Origin: Cyanophora paradoxa
Lineage: Eukaryota > Glaucocystophyceae > Cyanophorales > Cyanophoraceae
Direction of reading: 5' to 3'
NCBI GenBank assembly: GCA_004431415.1
Contig: QPMI01000623.1
Span: 62,001 to 126,000 of the forward strand
Length of the DNA: 64,000 nucleotides
Notes under the pieces: generated by a model
Database searches by the model: none
Seen by the model: the letters and a program-made list of their open reading frames with translations, nothing else
What the model was told of the DNA's origin: nothing
In this document: piece after piece, positions 43,545 to 53,542 of the stretch
How positions within the stretch are numbered: position 1 is the stretch's first letter
Layout: every line of letters starts with the position of its first letter
Position numbers and translations under genes: made by a program

Positions 43545-44925
43545 GGCGCGTGGCGCGCTAGGCCGCCTCAAGTACCTGTTGTACCAGGCGCCGGAAAAAA
43601 GTGCTCCTGCGAGTTTGGCGCCGAAATCGTGTTGCAGTACCCAGCAGACTTCGTTCGCGCGCTGGTACGGCGCTTACATCTGCAGCTGGGCGGAGGCGTG
43701 GCGCCGACCGAATGCAACTGGCAACACCATGCTCTGACCGTGGCGAAGTTCTGCTCTGCTCGACACCATGCGGACACAGCCGGGGCAGATTTGTGGGTTG
43801 CGGAGCCTCGGAGAGCACCTACAGCTGCTGAACAACCTGTACAAGCACGTTCGTCTGCGCCGGTAGTAGGCGCCCGCGACGCCGCCTTCCGGTGCGCATG
43901 CGCGCGCGCCGCGGCCGCTTGGCCGACCGTCGGCGCCCTGCGCCCGCCGACCGCAGATCCGAGCTTCAGCAGCAGCAGCCCTGACGCGTGGGTCTGGCCT
44001 CTAGCTATAGCAGCAGCCGCCTCGCGTGCTAGGCGCTAACGCGCGGGCACGTCGTACGCGTGTTCGGCCGCGGAGTGCTCCTGCATCTGCCGTATTGGTC
44101 TGCATCGGCCCGCGCCAAGCCGCCCTCGCGCACCGATGCCGGCGCCATGTAGCCGGCGGCAGGCTCGAGAGACAAGCGGCGGCGCGGCCGCGGCTCGACG
44201 GGCGCGGCGGGAGCGCGGCGGGCGGGGGCGCGGCTCGCCGGTCAAGCATGTGCATGCGCAGGCTATGCGCAGGGCCCGGCGCCTCCTGCCGCCGCTCCGC
44301 CCGCTTCCTCGCCCGCCGCCCCGCCCGCTGCCTCAGCTTCGTCGACTCCAGGTTCGTCCCGCCGCTGCTGCTACGCACCTGACCCGGCCGATCCCGCCGG
44401 GCCCCGCCCCCGCACAGCCGCTGTCGGGGGCGAGCTGACGCCTCAGCTCTGCGCATGCGCAGGCTATGCGCAGGGCCCGGCGCCACCTGACGCTCCGCTC
44501 GCTTCCTCGCCCGCCGCCCCGCCCGCTGCCTCAGCTTCGTCGACTCCAGGTTCGTCCCGCCGCTGCTGCTACGCACCTGAACCGGCCGATCCCGCCGGGC
44601 CCCGCCCCCGCACAGCCGCTGTCGGGGGAGAGCTGACGCCTCGCGATCGGCCCTTCGCAGGCTATATATGCGGAGGGCACGGCGCCACCTGCCGCTCCTA
44701 GCTCCCGTGCCCCTCCCCGGGCCCGCCGCCGCCTCGCCGCCGCCTCCCTCCCCACCCCACCCGCCCACCTCGGCACCCCGCCTGCCGCTGCCTGCCTTCC
44801 CCCCCCCCCCCCCCCCCCGAAGTGCCCTGCAATGAGTCAAGTACCCCCCCTTGCACCTCCGCGCGCGGCCCGCACTTGAAGCACTTGCACAGGGCCGGGC
44901 GCGGTCTGCTAGTATTACCCCGAGT
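43545..44925 (-). repeat. Composite repeat element B (inverted relative of element A)
   Basis: Read on the - strand, it begins near 44925 with actagcagaccgcgcccg and has aagtgcgggccgcgc. It then has a 20-nt homopolymer run (44799-44818 as C on +), then about three array units whose gcatgcgcaggctatgcgc boxes lie near 44257, 44452 and 44650. It ends at 43545-43610 with ctaggccgcctcaagtacct and cggaaaaaagtgctcctg. Element A shows the same order on the + strand. Outside the array, the clearest match is the terminal box: gccgcctcaagtacctgttg in B equals the reverse of 23945-23980 in A. A frame encoding GALGRLKYLLY and APEKSAP is open in both copies. Confidence 0.72.
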
Positions 44926-44950
44926 ATTACTGAGGAAACCCCTCTCCTCC

Positions 44951-44951
<1 letters not shown>

Positions 44952-44982
<31 letters not shown>
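44952..44982. repeat. 31-nt poly-C tract
   Basis: An uninterrupted C run lies just outside element B. Together with 44799-44818, 21835-21853 and 11819-11841 it is one of four homopolymer G/C runs of 19 nt or more. Confidence 0.85.
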
Positions 44983-44984
<2 letters not shown>

Positions 44985-45193
44985 CCCGGCGAGCTCGAGC
45001 TAAGGCGGAGGCATGTCCTGCGACGTGAGCCAGCGCAGCCCGGCTGGAAAGCTTCTGAATCGATAGCTGAGCAACGCTATATGCGCCAAACTGCGCTCCC
45101 CGCGCTGCTAGAGCCTGCCCTGCTAGAGGTTGGACGTGTTTGATTGCGATTGCGATCTGGGGTTGGACGGAATCTAGCCGCGTTTCCTGCACG

Positions 45194-45440
45194 AAAAGAT
45201 TCGAATCTGGGGATCCTGCCAATCGGGGTGAAGAGTGTTGACTTGATGGGAGCACTCTCATCTCCGGAGCACCGACATGATGTCACTGATAATGATGATG
45301 AGAGTGCTCCGGAACAGAGCTGGGCGCGCTGCACTACATCATGTGTCTACACTGAACGCTTCTAGCCGCGTTTCCTGCACGAAAATATGCGGATCTGGGG
45401 GTCCTGCCAGTCTGGATGAAGCTTGCCGGGTGGAACCTGT
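45194..45440 (+). repeat. Dispersed repeat C, copies 2 and 3, with a hairpin
   Basis: Copy 2 (45194-45290) repeats copy 1 at 43088. It is preceded by tctagccgcgtttcctgcac at 45173, and that leader recurs at 45361. A more diverged copy 3 follows there (gatctgggggtcctgcca). Copy 2 contains a perfect 14-bp inverted repeat, GGAGCACTCTCATC at 45249 and GATGAGAGTGCTCC at 45297. Confidence 0.75.
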
Positions 45441-45475
45441 TCCACCGTAAAGTGCTGACATTCACTTTAGTTCTT

Positions 45476-46193
45476 CTACCAGGCTGGCATGGCATTAGGA
45501 TCGGGACCATCACAAACCTGCATCAGCATCTTGTAGAAGTTCAGTTCTTCTGCTTTTCGAAGCTCGTGCGAGATAAGGACGGTTGACGTCGCGGTTGTAA
45601 GATCCAAAAGACTCTTCACAAGAAGTGGATGACTTTCAACTGTGAATCGGTTACTATCCATAAAATGTTTGTGGCACCGCGACACATGCATACCATAGTA
45701 TAGGCAATCTGCAACCAGGACGATGTCGAACGGGGGCTGCAATGCGCTCGCGTCTGAGCCCCACTCGAAACTCAAAATTTGTACTCGGTCGTCGACGTGG
45801 TTGCGTTGGGTATTCGAAGTCCTGCATTAAACTCGTTAAAACGAGTTTAAACCGAGTTGCAGCGCTTACATTAGAGGTATTAATGGTTTCCGGTCGGTCA
45901 GTACCACCTCCTTTGCACCAAGGACTCTAAGATCCAATGTCTTGGGGCTGGGGCATGCATATGCGTGGGGTCGCGTACGCGAGAGAGAGGCCGCAGATGC
46001 CAGTGCCTGCTCCCAGCTCGATCACTCTAGATTCCCGTAATCTCTCAGCAGAAAATTCCTCATTGGAGTGCGCCAGATACGCGCTTAGCACCAAAGCCGC
46101 ATCCCATGTGGTACCGCCGTGAGCGAGCAGGCCGAGATCCTCCGTCGTTTTGACCTCGAGGCCGTCCCGCAGCGCGAAGACGCGCTCCGCCAT
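45476..46193 (-). CDS. METTL21-family protein lysine methyltransferase
   Basis: The ATG at 46193 opens MAERVFALRDGLEVKTTEDL and LGLLAHGGTTWDAALVLSAY. This is the W-D-A/S-A-x-V-L entry typical of methyltransferase family 16. The SAM-binding motif ELGAGTGICGLSLA follows, with a strand GAKEVVLTDRKPLIPL in the next exon, then FEWGSDASALQPPFDIVLVA with DCLYY (motif post II). After an intron of about 54 nt come VESHPLLVKSLLDL, TSTVLISHELRKAEELNFYK and MLMQVCDG. It stops at the TAG at 45476. The order matches METTL21A/D-type enzymes such as VCPKMT, which trimethylate chaperones. The exact substrate cannot be told from this. Introns here lack CCCCG tracts. The start is 219 bp from the divergent start at 46413. 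Confidence 0.86.
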
Positions 46194-46412
46194 ACGCGAC
46201 GCTGCGCGGCTCGCTCGAGGGCACGAGCGCGGAGGCGACGCGCGCGCGCGCGCACCCGTCACGCGGAGCGCTCGTCGCTTGCGTTTATCCGCAGCTAGTA
46301 TGCCCGTGTTATCAATGTGCAAGCCTTCGTCTTACGAGAGTACCCCCCGCAAGCTTCGTCCCCGGCTGTGAAGTTGAGCAGCCCGGCCGAACCGTTCCTC
46401 GTGCGGGTTACG

Positions 46413-48582
46413 ATGGCCGAGGCACTAGCTTCACGTTCACGTCTCAATCCGTCGACATCGGCCCCGGCCGGGACGCCAGGGTATGTAGGAGTTCGCGCGG
46501 CGTTGCGGGGCGATATGGCCGACCGTAAGCCGTCACTCTGGGAGCGCTGCACCGCGGTTTGCTCGGCGAGCAAGGTTGACCCGGCCTCGGTGCCCGCCGC
46601 GACCCGCAGTCAAGTTCGCAGCTGCTGACCGCCGCCCGACGGCGTCCAGGTTCTCGACAGCGTGGTCTGGGTAGCGGACTTTCAACAACAGGTATCTCTC
46701 TTGCCCTCTCTCTTGTAGCTATCTTGTAAGAGTTTTTGCCAGCTGCGAACAATCGAAGCCAAGAGGTACACGAGTGCGAGCGAATTCGAGCGCGACAGGC
46801 AACATGTCCTCGACTTCTTCCTCCGGGTGCAGCCCCCCGCCGTGCTGCACCCCCCGAGCGCTCTGACCCGTCGTGCAGGAGGCGGGCATCTCCGAGCAGT
46901 GTTCGCCCGGTCCGCCGGACGGCGGCCCTTCGCAGCTAACGCACCGAGCAGCTGGATATATTGTGCGGGAGGTGGCGCGCGTGAGCGAGAGCGTGACGAG
47001 GGGCATCGACGGGGCGAACAAGTCCCGCCTGCAGACTGCCGAGCGCAAGTCGGTCTTCTTGCAGGAGTTCAACCCGCATGTCGCCGTCCAGACCGACTCC
47101 GGTGCGCCCCGCTCCGCCGCCACGGGCATCGTTTCAAACTCGAGCCGCGCCGGGCAGCGGCGGAGCCGGGGGAGGGGGAGCTGCGGGCGCAGGCGAAGCG
47201 CGACCACGAGAAGCTCGTGGAGACGCTGGGGAAGCTGCGCGGCTTCGAGGAGACGGTGCGATGGCGCGCCTCCGGAGCGCGGCGGCGCTGACGCAGGCAC
47301 GACCAGATCCGCTCCCTCGAGGCCTCCGTCCACGAGCTCGAGGCCGTCCGGGAGCGCTACGAGTCCGAGGCGCGTGCCTGCGCCCCCCGCCGGCCGCACA
47401 CGTCGAGCGGGGCGCGCAGATCAAAGCGCTCTCCGACGAGGTCAGCACACTGGGGGCGGAGAACGTCGTCCTCAAGTGCATCGTCAAGCTGAAGGAGGTG
47501 CGCGGCGCTGCACGGCGCGGCGCGGGGGCGGGCAGGGCGGCGCGGGGAGGCGAGCGTGGCGGGGCGGCAGGTGGAGGCGCAGCAGCAGTCGCGGGGGAGC
47601 ATGGCGTCGAACGCGCACGGGGACGACGGGGCGGAGGGGGAGGAGGGCGGGAGCCCGCGGCGCATCGCGACGGCGTCGGCCTTCGCGGAGGCCCTCCAGG
47701 CCGCCGCCAGCGCCCGCACCTCCGCCGCCGCCGCCCCTCTCCCCGTCTGCCCCGCCCCGCCCGGCGCCCCCGCCCGGCGCCGACGCGCTGCAGGGCGAGC
47801 TCGCGTCGGCGCGGCCCTCGGTGATGGACGCGCGCGCCGAGCCCTCTGCCGCCGCGTCAGGCCGGCCCTCGGCGGCGGCGGCTACGGCGGCGGCGGCGCC
47901 CGACGAGGAGGCTCGGCGGCTGGCCCTGCAACGCGGCCTCAAGGTGCTCCGGCCCGGCCCGAGGGCGCGGGGCCGGGGGCGAGCGGGGCGCAGGGGTACA
48001 TGAGCGACGTGTTCTCCCTGAGGAACCCGGCGTCGCCGCCGACGTCGCCGCCGGGGGCCGGCGCGGAGCTCGGCCCCGAGCTCGCCTCCACCCTCGCCGC
48101 CAGCGGCGTCGACCCCGCCTCCTCCGACCTCCTCCAGGACATCGCCCAGTACGAGGTGCGACCGGCGCCTGTCCGCGGGGCGCGCCCCCGCATCCTTGCC
48201 CCCCGCTCTCACTCACGGCCCTCGCGGGGCGGCAGGCGCGCCTGCGCTCGCACATGCACACCGTCGCGCAGGAGCGCCTCAAGGCCCGCCTCAGCGGCCA
48301 GCTCGGTCCGCCGCGCCGCGCCCGCCTTCGGTCCCCCTCCTGCGCGCTGAGGCCGCCCCAGCAGCTGCCGCGGGTAAGCCGCCGCTGGCGCCGGCGCCGC
48401 CGTCGGGGGGCACGTCGGTGGCGTCGACGTCGGGCGCGGAGAGCGGGCGCTCGAGCCGCTCCAGCACGGGCACCGGCCCCTCGCGGGCCCCCGCGCCCCC
48501 GACCCCGGGCTTCACCGTCGCCGTCCCCGTCGCCGTCCCCGTCGCCGTCCCCGGCGCCCGCCGCTCGAGCGGCGCTGCATAG
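46413..48582 (+). CDS. Coiled-coil protein of unknown function
   Basis: The ATG at 46413 (MAEALASRSRLNPSTSAPAG) leads into MADRKPSLWERCTAVCSASK. A possible 36-nt intron (46614-46649) keeps frame into VLDSVVWVADFQQQ, then LRTIEAKRYTSASEFERDRQ and HVLDFFLRVQ. Later exons are EAGISEQCSPGPPDGGPSQL, TRGIDGANKSRLQTAERKSV, KRDHEKLVETLGKLRGFEET, IRSLEASVHELEAVRERYES, IKALSDEVSTLGAENVVLKC, an Ala/Ser-rich part, GYMSDVFSLRNPASPPTSPP, SDLLQDIAQYE and LRSHMHTVAQERLKARLSGQ. It ends in a Val/Pro repeat (VAVPVAVPVAVPGARR) and a TAG at 48582. Several heptad-like helices support coiled coils; the family is not recognised. It converges on the acetyltransferase gene within tens of bases. Confidence 0.62.
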
Positions 48583-48599
48583 CGCTTTTTTGAAACTGT

Positions 48600-49331
48600 T
48601 TTGATTAGGGCATTGTACATGGACGTAAGCCCTCTCACGATCCTCCCGCCTCCCCCAACTGCTTCCTGTACCAGCGGGAGACGCCCTGCACGGGCACACT
48701 TGATCAGCGAGCGGCGCCGACGTCGATTTGTCCCGGCCGCGGACCTGGCCGCCTTGGGGAGCGGCGGGCCGGGCAGGAAACAGGGCGGCGATGCCGAGGG
48801 CGCCGCTTGCGCCAAGGCGAGCGAGGGAGGCGTTCCAGGCCACCGCGGGGCCGCTCTCCGCGTATCCCAGCGTCGCGTAGAACGGCGCCACGTCGCTCTG
48901 GCAGCTCAGGTAGCACGCGCGCATCCCCAGGCTGCGATCCCGTCGACAAAGACCCCGCGCGCACGTGCCGGCCGCCGGGCGCACCTCGTAGCGAGCTCCT
49001 CGGCGGCGCGCATGAGCAGGCGGCCGAGGCCCGCCCTCCGCAAGGACGGGTCCACGAGCAGAGACTCGATGACGCCGACGCCGTCCGCACTGGCGTCGCG
49101 CTCGGCCTCATCGACCGGTATGGCCTTGGACAGCTTCACATGCCCCACGACGCGCGTCCGGTCTTCAGCGGGGACCAGGAGCAGCCTGCACGGCAGCTGG
49201 CTCCCAGCCGCGCGCCTCTGAGCGTCCCTGGCGCTCTCGCTCTTATGCCACTGCTCGCTGAGGAGCGCGAGCGCCGCCGGCCAGAGCTCGGGTTGCGCGT
49301 CCAAGTCGATGACCTCGTACGCGCCGCTCAT
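48600..49331 (-). CDS. NAA80: NAA80-like GNAT N-acetyltransferase
   Basis: The ATG at 49331 gives MSGAYEVIDLDAQPELWPAA and LALLSEQWHKSESARDAQRR. Then come LLLVPAEDRTRVVGHVKLSK, VGVIESLLVDPSLRRAGLGR and LLMRAAEELATR. RRAGLG is the acetyl-CoA pyrophosphate loop (R/Q-x2-G-x-G/A). After an intron of about 55 nt (near 48990-48935) the next exon reads MRACYLSCQSDVAPFYATLG and YAESGPAVAWNASLARLGAS. The combination of an N-terminal LLxxQW helix and a late YLxC...FYxxLGY strand-helix matches NAA80 (NAT6), which acetylates the processed N-terminus of actin in animals. Actin as substrate here is an inference. The 3' end is not fixed: the frame remains open past the convergent gene, so an unseen intron or stop near 48600 is assumed. 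Confidence 0.72.
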
Positions 49332-49747
49332 TGCTGAAGCAAGATGAGCTGCGCGGCGGTGCGGCGGCGCCTGGCGCGGCCGCCGACGTCGACGGGCCGC
49401 TGCGAGCGCCGGCGGCGATCAGGGGGGTAGACTCGACGCAAGGCGGCCCGGCAACGTGGACGCTACGCTCATCGCTGAGCAGGAGTCAGACCCCCGACGA
49501 AATAGTGGCCGGCGCTGGCCGCAGCCAGAGCAACCGCTGCGCTCATCGCTGAGCAGGACTTCTGTCTGCAGCCCTGTATGTTTCTCGAAGTACAAAATAG
49601 TTGCCGCAGCCAAAGCTGCGCTCGTAAGCGCGTACGTGGTCACCGTATGCGTACTAGGGCGGGGCATCCAGCTCTGGCGTCTGCAGCTGCGTAGACGAGT
49701 AGTATGTTTCTCGAAGTACAGTAAGCCACGTCGACACCATCCTGCCA
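49332..49747. other. Divergent intergenic region between NAA80-like and START genes
   Basis: No coding exon was recognised. The word GTATGTTTCTCGAAGTACA occurs at about 49575 and again at about 49703, an 18-20 bp direct duplication. gctcatcgctgagcagga also occurs twice, near 49468 and 49541. Confidence 0.55.
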
Positions 49748-52700
49748 ATGGCCTCGGTTGAGGGATTTACACTAGCTCCTCGTCCGGGCGGGTCGCTTTC
49801 CCAGCGGGCCCCGAGAAGGTCCAGCATCGCAGCCGATGAAGCGTACGCAGGCTTGCTGCAGCCTCCCAGGCCGCGGCGCGCGAGCGTGTCGGTGTCGCCA
49901 GCCCGGGAGCGAGCGATGGAGAGCGCCAGCGCCTATCTCGAGCACCTGCCGGCGATCGAGCCGCGTTTGGCTCTCAAGCTTCAACGACTGTCCATCCCGA
50001 GCCATAGGGCAGTGGACGGCGTGCCGGGGGCGCCCAGCGAGAGCGTGAAGCAGAGGCGTTCGGTGCGGCTCCTCGTGGAAGACGGAGACGCCGCGCAGCC
50101 TGCCTCGGAGACGGGCGGCAGCGCCGGTGCGCACCCGCAGCCGGCGGAGGCGACGGGCTCGGGCCCTGGCCCGAGCGTCCCGGCGCTGAAGAGCCACGGT
50201 CTCCGCGACGAGGGCGAGTCGCACAAGGCGGCACATGGCGGGGCGCAGGGGGCCCACCGCTCCCCGCCGCGGGCGTCCCACCGGCACCCGCCGCGGGAGG
50301 CGGAGGCCGGGGCGACGGGGGCGCACGTCCTCTACTCGAGCCAGAGCGTGCCGGCCCTGCACCCCGACGCTCACACGTCCTCGCGGCCCCACTTCCTTCG
50401 GCCGATGGCGCCGGACGCCTCGGGGCCGTCTTCGAGCGAGGAGCTGGGGCGGCAGCCGCGGCAGCGCGCGCTCTCCACGCCCTCGCTGCACCACGCGGGG
50501 CGGCCCCCGCAGGCGGCCTCGCACGCCGGCGTGCCGGAGGGCGAGGGTGGGGCGCCGGCGCCGGCGGCGACGGAGGGCGACGTCAAGGAGGCGCTGTTCC
50601 TCGGCAAGATCCTCGTGCGCCGCGCCGCGGGGCCGGCAAGGGGAGGGAGGGGCGAGCGGGGCGGCAGGTGCGGTACGTGCTGCGGGCGGACGGGGGCCGG
50701 CTGGTGGCGCGGGACGACGTCGCCGCCGCGCTCGGCCTCCCCGCCTCCGCCGTCCCCGCCCGCCACCCCTCCGCCTCGCCCGGGGCGCGCCTCGGCCCGG
50801 GCGCCGCTGGAGGTGCCGTTCGCGGACGACGCGGGGGTCTTCGCGGCCTGCCTGGGGCGCGGGGTCCCCGCGGAGCGCGCGCAGGCCTTCACAGACTTCC
50901 TCCACGCCCTCGCCGCCCCTCCCCGCCCTCCCGCCCCGCCCGGCCTCGCCGCCCGCCCCGCCCTGGAGCCGGGCGACCCGAGCGAGCTCTGGCGCGCCTC
51001 GAACGCGGAGATCGCGAGCTGGCTCTCCCGCCGCGACTGCGAGCGTGCGTCCGGCCGCCGCCGCAGCCCCCCGCGCGCGGCGACGCGGCGCGCAGGGATC
51101 GACGAAGAGCGGACGCGCATGCAGGCGTCGCTGTCGGCAGCGTGGGAGACGGGCGTGGGGCCGGGGCCGGGGGCGGGGGCGGAGGGCAAGGTCTCCCCCA
51201 CCAGGGGCCTCCTCTACGAGGGGGTGGAGGCGGGGCGGGAGACCCCCGCGCCGCCCTCACCCGCAAGGCGCGCGCCCCGCCGGCCGGCCCGCCGCCCGGG
51301 GCCTCACGGGCGGGGCGCAGTACGAGGCGCTGCGGGCGGCGGCGCGGGCGGTGCACGACACGCGCCGCGAGGTCGCCGACGAGCCCGGCCCGCCCGACGC
51401 CCGCCGCCGCGGGTGCGCTCCTCGCTCGCTTGCCGCCCTCCGCTGCCCCACGCGACCCGAGCCGGGCGCGCAGGTCGCTCGCCGGGTCCGACTCGGAGAT
51501 GCCGCCGCCGGCGCTGCTCGCCGGCGGCTCGCCGCGGCGTGGGCCGGGGCCGCCTGGGCCGCCGGGGCGGGGCCGGCGCGGAAAGCGGGCACGGCGAGCG
51601 TGCCGGAGCTCGCGGCGCCGCGCGGGCGGGCGCTATCGGTCTCGCCGCAGCCGCGGCGGGCGGGGGCGGGGCCGGGGAGGCGGGCGGGGCGTGGCGGGCG
51701 GTGGCGATGGATGGCTGGGCGGCCGTGCAGGCGTTCATCAAGCGTCCGGCTGGCTCGCACGTGCCCATCCTCCGCTCCACCGGCACCGTCGCGGCGAGCC
51801 CCGCGACCGTCGCCTCGTTCCTGTGGAGCCGCCGGCGCGCGTGGTGCGCCCCCGCCCCGCGCGCCGGGCTCGGGGTCGCGGGGGCGAGGGGGGCGGGGCC
51901 AGGGAGGGGATGGCGCGCCACGTGGAAGTCCTCGAGATGCTCGACGAGCGCACCCGCCTCGAGAAGGCCCGCCCCACGCCCCCGCCCCGCCCCTCCCGCC
52001 CCCCACCCGACGCGCGGCGGCGGGGGCGCAGGTGACGCACGAGGCGCTGGCGGAGGGGGTGCCGCCGCGCGACTTCCTGCTCGCCACGACGTACCGCCGC
52101 TACGCCCCCGACCGCTACCTCGTCGCCTCCGCCTCCGTCCAGCACCCCGCCCACCCGCCCCGCCCCGCCGCCCCTCCCGGCCCCCTCCCCGGCCCCTCCT
52201 CCGGCCCCTCGCCAAGGCCCGCCCCCCCGCGCCCCCGCGATGCAGACAGCGGCGCCTCACCGGCGGGGCGCGCAGTCGACGAGCGAGCGGGGGCACGTCT
52301 TCTTCTCGGGGTGCGCCGCCTCCCGCCCCCGCCCCCGCGGCGCCCCGCCTTCTCAGCCCTCCCCCGCAGCTTCTACGTGCGCCCCGGGCCCCCGGGGGCG
52401 GCTGTCGGCCCGACGGGCGAGGCGGCCCAGGTGCGGCGCCGTTTCCGCCTCCCCTGCGACCCCAGCGGGCGATCCCCGCCGGCGCGGCGCCGCAGATCGT
52501 GCACGTGGCGCAAATCGAGTACGGGTCGCTGCTGCCCTCCTTCCTGCAGCGCTTCTGCTGGCAGAACGAGCTCCTCAACGGCGCGCCGGCCCCTCCCGCG
52601 GGGCGCCGGGGGGCGGGGCGGGCGGGGGCGACGGGGGCGGCAGTGGCGACGCTGCGGGGGGCGCTGCTGGGGAGCTCTCGACGGCCGGCTCGGGCTTCAC

Positions 52701-53135
52701 GGCGCTGGCGGGGGCGCAGCTCGACGAGGCGCCGCGCCCCGCCGGCGCCGCCTGGCGCACCGCCTCCCTCGCCCTCACCGCCATCGCCGTCCGCCCCGCC
52801 CTCTGCCCCCTCGCAACCCCCTCACCGCAGCGCAGGCGGCGCGCGGGGCGGGGCGGGCGGGGCGGAGGGCGGGGCCGGGGGCGCGGGGAGCGCCTCGGAG
52901 GAGGAGGAGGCGGAGGAGCGGGTGCAGGCGGCCGAGGAGGCCGAGCGCCGCCGCATCGCCGCCGCCGAGCGCGCCGCCCGCACCCTCCCCAACCTCCAGT
53001 GCCCGCCCCGCGCCCCCGCATCCCCGCCCCGCGCCCCCGCCGAGGCCGCCGCCGCGCAGGCAGTGGACGGAGCTCGAGGAGAAGCGGGCGAGGCGCGAGG
53101 GGCAGCTACCGAAGGCCGACGCCCGGCCCCCCTGA
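49748..53135 (+). CDS. START-domain protein with long disordered N-terminus
   Basis: The ATG at 49748 opens MASVEGFTLAPRPGGSLSQR. A long exon follows, rich in Ser, Ala, Pro and His (YLEHLPAIEPRLALKLQRLS, SSQSVPALHPDAH). Middle exons include YVLRADGGRLVARDDVAAAL, VFAACLGRGVPAERAQAFTD and SELWRASNAEIASWLSRRDC. The C-terminal half is a START fold. It reads MDGWAAVQAFIKRPAGSHVP, ILRSTGTVAASPATVASFLW, ARHVEVLEMLDERTRLEK, THEALAEGVPPRDFLLATTY, RRYAPDRYLVASASVQHP, FYVRPGPPGAAVGPTGEA, IVHVAQIEYGSLLPSFLQRF and CWQNELLNG. After it a charged coiled coil (EEEEAEERVQAAEEAERRRI) and QWTELEEKRARREGQLPKAD end at 53135. START domains bind single lipids in a deep pocket. The ligand and compartment cannot be read from the sequence. 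Introns are G- or C-rich and numerous. Confidence 0.8.
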
Positions 53136-53542
53136 CCATGATCCCGGCCCCCTCTTCGTACCCACCTTTCGTCCTGTCTTGTCCATGCCCCAATTTCGTC
53201 CCCACGCTTCAGTCTTAGGCCCCTGAGGCTTGGAGTCTGCTCTTTGCTGCACTGCGGCATGAAGCCACACAGCTTTAAAAATTTCGTTACTGCAACAGTA
53301 CAGGCGCCAATTGCAAACATCTCTGAATTTCAAGTTTACACATGTACATGTACATCATGGCATTGGTCGAGGCTCAGCGGCTTGCAAGGTTTGGTTGGAG
53401 TCGGTTTTGGCCCACTGGGCCAGTGGGGTCCCTGTCACTGATCATGAGAGTAGCTAAAGGTACCGTTGCACTGGTTGAGCAGTGGCTTACAGCTACGTCC
53501 GCACGCTTCGAGGCTCAAGTGGGGCGGCCTTGCCAAGATGCA
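53136..53542. other. Convergent intergenic region
   Basis: No gene was recognised. It lies between the 3' ends of the START and glycoside hydrolase genes. It has tggcccactgggccagtggg near 53410 and a CTGATCATGAGAG word at 53439, both echoing motifs in the 6-7 kb spacer. Confidence 0.5.
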
